A model generated the notes under the pieces. It did no database searches, was not told the DNA's origin, and saw only the letters and a program-made list of their open reading frames with translations. Position numbers and translations under genes: made by a program. DNA of 64,000 nt from Luteolibacter algae (GTDB lineage: Bacteria > Verrucomicrobiota > Verrucomicrobiia > Verrucomicrobiales > Akkermansiaceae), in NCBI RefSeq assembly GCF_042683045.1, contig NZ_JBHUIT010000008.1, forward strand, positions 170,328 to 234,327. The letters are read 5' to 3'. Position 1 is the first letter of the stretch; the number at the start of each line of letters is the position of its first letter. This document shows, piece after piece, positions 61,700 to 64,000 of the stretch.

Positions 61700-62059
61700 A
61701 TGATTTTTACCATTTTGAAAGGCCGTATCAGATCCGTTTCCCATGCATTGCGCGGCGTGAGGGAAATGCTGTTGCTGGGAGCCAATGCAAAGCTGCAATT
61801 GGCTGCGGCTGCAATCGTCTTGATCGCGGGAGTGTTGCTTCGATTTTCAAGCAGCGAGTGGATGGCTGTGAGCTTGTGTATTGGGCTGGTGCTATCTGCA
61901 GAAGCGATGAATACCGCATTGGAGGAACTGGCGGACGAGGTATCGGAAGAGCGGCGGGAGCGTATACGTCGGGCAAAAGATATGGCTGCAGGTGCCGTGC
62001 TGATCGCCTCCGCCACGGCATTGATCGTGGCTACGATAATCATTGGACAAAGGTTCTGA
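61700..62059 (+). CDS. dgkA: Diacylglycerol/undecaprenol kinase
   Basis: 119 residues. Three TM segments and the signature SAEAMNTALEELADEVS with the catalytic Glu, then RAKDMAAGAVLIASATALIV. The N-terminal RSVSHALRGVREMLLLGANAKLQ is the amphipathic entry helix. Size and motif fit the DgkA/UdpK family; the E. coli-type versus Gram-positive undecaprenol kinase role cannot be told. Start spacing to the next gene is 78 bases. Confidence 0.9.
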   Translation: MIFTILKGRIRSVSHALRGVREMLLLGANAKLQLAAAAIVLIAGVLLRFSSSEWMAVSLCIGLVLSAEAMNTALEELADEVSEERRERIRRAKDMAAGAVLIASATALIVATIIIGQRF

Positions 62060-62137
62060 GAGCCATTCTTCCACATGGGTTTCATCGGTGGAATTGTCCC
62101 AGTTCGGGCCCGGCAAGCGTATTCTGAACGGACATCT

Positions 62138-63940
62138 ATGAAAAAACTTTTCCTTACAGCATTCATATTGGCGTTTCAGAGCGCACAAGCGGAGACAATC
62201 AACGTAGCGGATCATGGCATATTGCCGGGAACGGATGTCTCCCAGAAAGTTAATGAACTTCTCGCTTCGCTGAAAGGAAAGGCAGATATCACCTTGGTTT
62301 TTCCGAAAGGAACCTATGAATTCTATCCGGAAAACGCGGTCGAAATCTATCGCGCGGTGACCAATCACGACAACGGGCCGAAACGGATCGCCTTCCCGGT
62401 TTTCGGGTATGAAGATTTTACATTGGAAGGAAGTGGATCGACCTTTATGTTTCATGGCAGGATGTCGCCGATCGTAGTGGAAGGCTCCAGCGGGGTGATC
62501 TTGCAAAATTTTTCCATCGATTGGGAAACCCCGTTTCACCATGAGTTGAAAGTGTTGGAGCGCAACGAAGCTGATAACAGTTTCGTAGCCGAGATCAGCC
62601 CGATGAAATATGGTTTTGAAATCAAAGATCAGAAATTGTTCTTCAATCACTATGATTGGCAGGATGAGATCGGGCAGAATGTTGCGTTTGATCCTAAAAC
62701 AAATGCTCCTTTGTGGGACACACAGCTTTATCAGCTCAGAGGAAAGCAAGCGAAAGCAACCAAACTTGGCGAGAATACGGTGAGCTTGAAAAATGCTACA
62801 AAGGTCCCGCCTCCGGTGGGAGCCGTGATCTGCACCTACGGCAATGCCCCTACCAATCGGCTGGCCCAGGCAATTCATCTGGACCGCACCAAAAACACCA
62901 GAATAGAAAACGTCACAGTCTACGCCGCCGGTGGAATGGCGCTGATTGCGGAGCGTTCCGAGAATATCGAATTGGACAAAGTCATCGTCACCTCCACCGA
63001 TGAGAGGACTTTGGCAACGCGGGCAGATGCAACCCATTTTCTTAGGTGCAAAGGACTGGTGGATGTCCGGAATTGTAGGTTTGAGCACATGGCGGATGAC
63101 GGGATCAACGTCCATGGTGTCTATATTAAAATCAACGAATACAAGGGAAATAGAACATTTCTGTGTGAGATCAACCACCGTCAGCAGCTAGGCCTAATTT
63201 TTGCGGAAGCTGGTGATAAAGTAGCGATCACATCGCGCGAAACCGTGCTACCAATCTATGAGACGACAGTTGAGAAGGTGGAAATCCACGATGAGAGCCT
63301 TCTGTCGATAACGGTTGCGGAGGTGCCCGACGATTTGCCGGCAGGCTTGTTATCCATGGAAAACCTCAGCTGGTATCCTGACCTTGTGTTCAAGAACAAT
63401 GTCATACGGGATAACCGCGCCCGCAGTGCGCTTATATCCACCAAAGGCAAAGTTTTGGTGGAGGATAATGTCTTCTCTTCACAAATGCATGGCATCCTGA
63501 TCGAAGGGGACAACAATAGCTGGTATGAGTCAGGTGGCGTCCGGGACATCACGATTCAGAACAATGTCTTCGAGAACATCGGTTACGGAAAAGGCTCGGG
63601 CTATCCGCTCTATATATCCCCACTGCTCCGGGAAGAACAGAGACTGGGTGATGAAAAATATCACCGGAACATCCGCTTTAGAAACAATCGTCTCAAGAGT
63701 TTCAACGGACTGCTCGTCCACGGTCTTTCTGTGGAAGGTTTGGAAATTACCGGAAATATAGTAACAAAGGATTCGCTCTATCCGAAATGGTCGGAATTGC
63801 CTGCGATCGATTTGAACTATTGCGAAGATATCACGATCGAAGGCAATCGTTTCGAAGGCTTCGATTTTCCAATTAGGGCAGCAATCTCCGAAGATACGGA
63901 AGAAGTCAAATTTGTGGAAAATCCAGGAATCGAACGCTAG
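62138..63940 (+). CDS. GH110-type alpha-1,3-galactosidase, secreted beta-helix
   Basis: 600 residues from the start that opens the signal peptide (KKLFLTAFILAFQSAQA). Right-handed parallel beta-helix. GH110-like phrases: INVADHGILPGTDVSQKVNELL, RFEHMADDGINVHG (acidic catalytic region), ENLSWYPDLVFKNNVIRDNRARSALISTKGKVLVEDNVF and GILIEGDNNSWYESGGVRDITIQNNVFEN. GH110 enzymes remove alpha-1,3-linked galactose from glycans and blood-group-type structures. Activity is inferred from sequence only; a pectin-lyase-like relative remains possible. Confidence 0.8.
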   Translation: MKKLFLTAFILAFQSAQAETINVADHGILPGTDVSQKVNELLASLKGKADITLVFPKGTYEFYPENAVEIYRAVTNHDNGPKRIAFPVFGYEDFTLEGSGSTFMFHGRMSPIVVEGSSGVILQNFSIDWETPFHHELKVLERNEADNSFVAEISPMKYGFEIKDQKLFFNHYDWQDEIGQNVAFDPKTNAPLWDTQLYQLRGKQAKATKLGENTVSLKNATKVPPPVGAVICTYGNAPTNRLAQAIHLDRTKNTRIENVTVYAAGGMALIAERSENIELDKVIVTSTDERTLATRADATHFLRCKGLVDVRNCRFEHMADDGINVHGVYIKINEYKGNRTFLCEINHRQQLGLIFAEAGDKVAITSRETVLPIYETTVEKVEIHDESLLSITVAEVPDDLPAGLLSMENLSWYPDLVFKNNVIRDNRARSALISTKGKVLVEDNVFSSQMHGILIEGDNNSWYESGGVRDITIQNNVFENIGYGKGSGYPLYISPLLREEQRLGDEKYHRNIRFRNNRLKSFNGLLVHGLSVEGLEITGNIVTKDSLYPKWSELPAIDLNYCEDITIEGNRFEGFDFPIRAAISEDTEEVKFVENPGIER

Positions 63941-64000
63941 CAGCCTGTTGAAAAACGCCTGCCAACCTGTCAGGCTGGCCCCGCCGATGTTCAAGCCCCG
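63941..64000. mobile_element. Possible insertion-sequence end at right edge
   Basis: AGCCTGTTGAAAAAC directly after the GH110 stop resembles the terminal inverted repeat of several insertion sequences, and GCCTG/CAGGC arms follow. Only 60 bases are visible, with no transposase sequence, so this is a weak call. Confidence 0.25.

Noticed and set aside
61892..63178. 428-codon minus-strand open frame
   Set aside because: Antisense to the dgkA end and the GH110 gene, with Cys/His/Ile-rich composition and no domain; a shadow of the real plus-strand coding.
1..64000. rRNA, tRNA, CRISPR arrays, phage genes
   Set aside because: No tRNA cloverleaf with a T-arm GGTTCRA block, no rRNA-like stretch, no evenly spaced repeats and no phage structural genes were recognised by eye; a covariance scan could still reveal a small RNA.

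Overview
The window looks like a chromosome segment of a Verrucomicrobiota bacterium (PVC superphylum). I base this on family content: a secreted propeller/HEAT 'membrane-bound dehydrogenase' protein, an SHD1-domain protein, a YfbK-type protein beside an ECF sigma factor, a sulfatase with a DxDGDG tail, a GH110-type beta-helix protein and an enlarged NusB. I see no rRNA, tRNA, CRISPR array or phage module. Coding density is high; only one gap exceeds 300 bases (17497-17880).

Layout. 1-17500 is mostly housekeeping and envelope: a partial secreted dehydrogenase-like protein, Tat-exported Mn-type superoxide dismutase, NusB/RibH, a short-chain dehydrogenase, a lipoprotein amidase with a YkgJ-type Cys protein, glycogen synthase, a flavin reductase-like protein, a MoxR-DUF58-transglutaminase operon, a PduO-type adenosyltransferase and a sulfatase. 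17812-37523 is a 20-kb nitrogen-scavenging superlocus. It holds an NMT1/TauA-type ABC transporter, a glutamine-synthetase-like ligase, a creatininase-family hydrolase, a frameshifted GFA gene and a MarR regulator. A second permease plus binding lipoprotein follows without an ATPase, then an FGE-like protein, a TIM-barrel protein, a Rieske oxygenase and an esterase. The last part is a NikR-like regulator, two DUF1989 proteins (carboxyguanidine deiminase subunits), a urea/guanidine carboxylase and allophanate hydrolase. 37697-43300 is a 2-oxoacid dehydrogenase operon (E1 alpha, E1 beta, E2) read into rex, an ECF sigma factor and a YfbK-like membrane protein lacking its vWA domain.

43309-50560 holds two secreted proteins, a decayed copper P-type ATPase and purM-purF. 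50562-58661 is one long minus-strand chain: TonB receptor, PiuC-type hydroxylase, PepSY protein, TPR protein, MTA phosphorylase, DUF547 protein and a fused arsenosugar-type double glycosyltransferase. 58910-64000 holds DUF2293 and VF530 proteins, a SorA-SorB sulfite dehydrogenase, a DgkA-type kinase and a GH110-type beta-helix protein. It ends in a sequence that resembles an insertion-sequence end.

The most interesting part is the superlocus. Its regulator is homologous to the nickel sensor NikR but keeps only one of the four nickel ligands by ungapped alignment. GTATGA-N16-TCAYAY sites, matching the classical NikR operator architecture, lie in front of its own gene and in front of the first transporter. 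I infer a NikR-derived switch that controls uptake and nickel-free breakdown of guanidine or urea-like compounds, joined to an undescribed upstream branch (Rieske oxygenase, TIM-barrel protein, glutamine-synthetase-like ligase, creatininase) that may release guanidine or amines from larger substrates.
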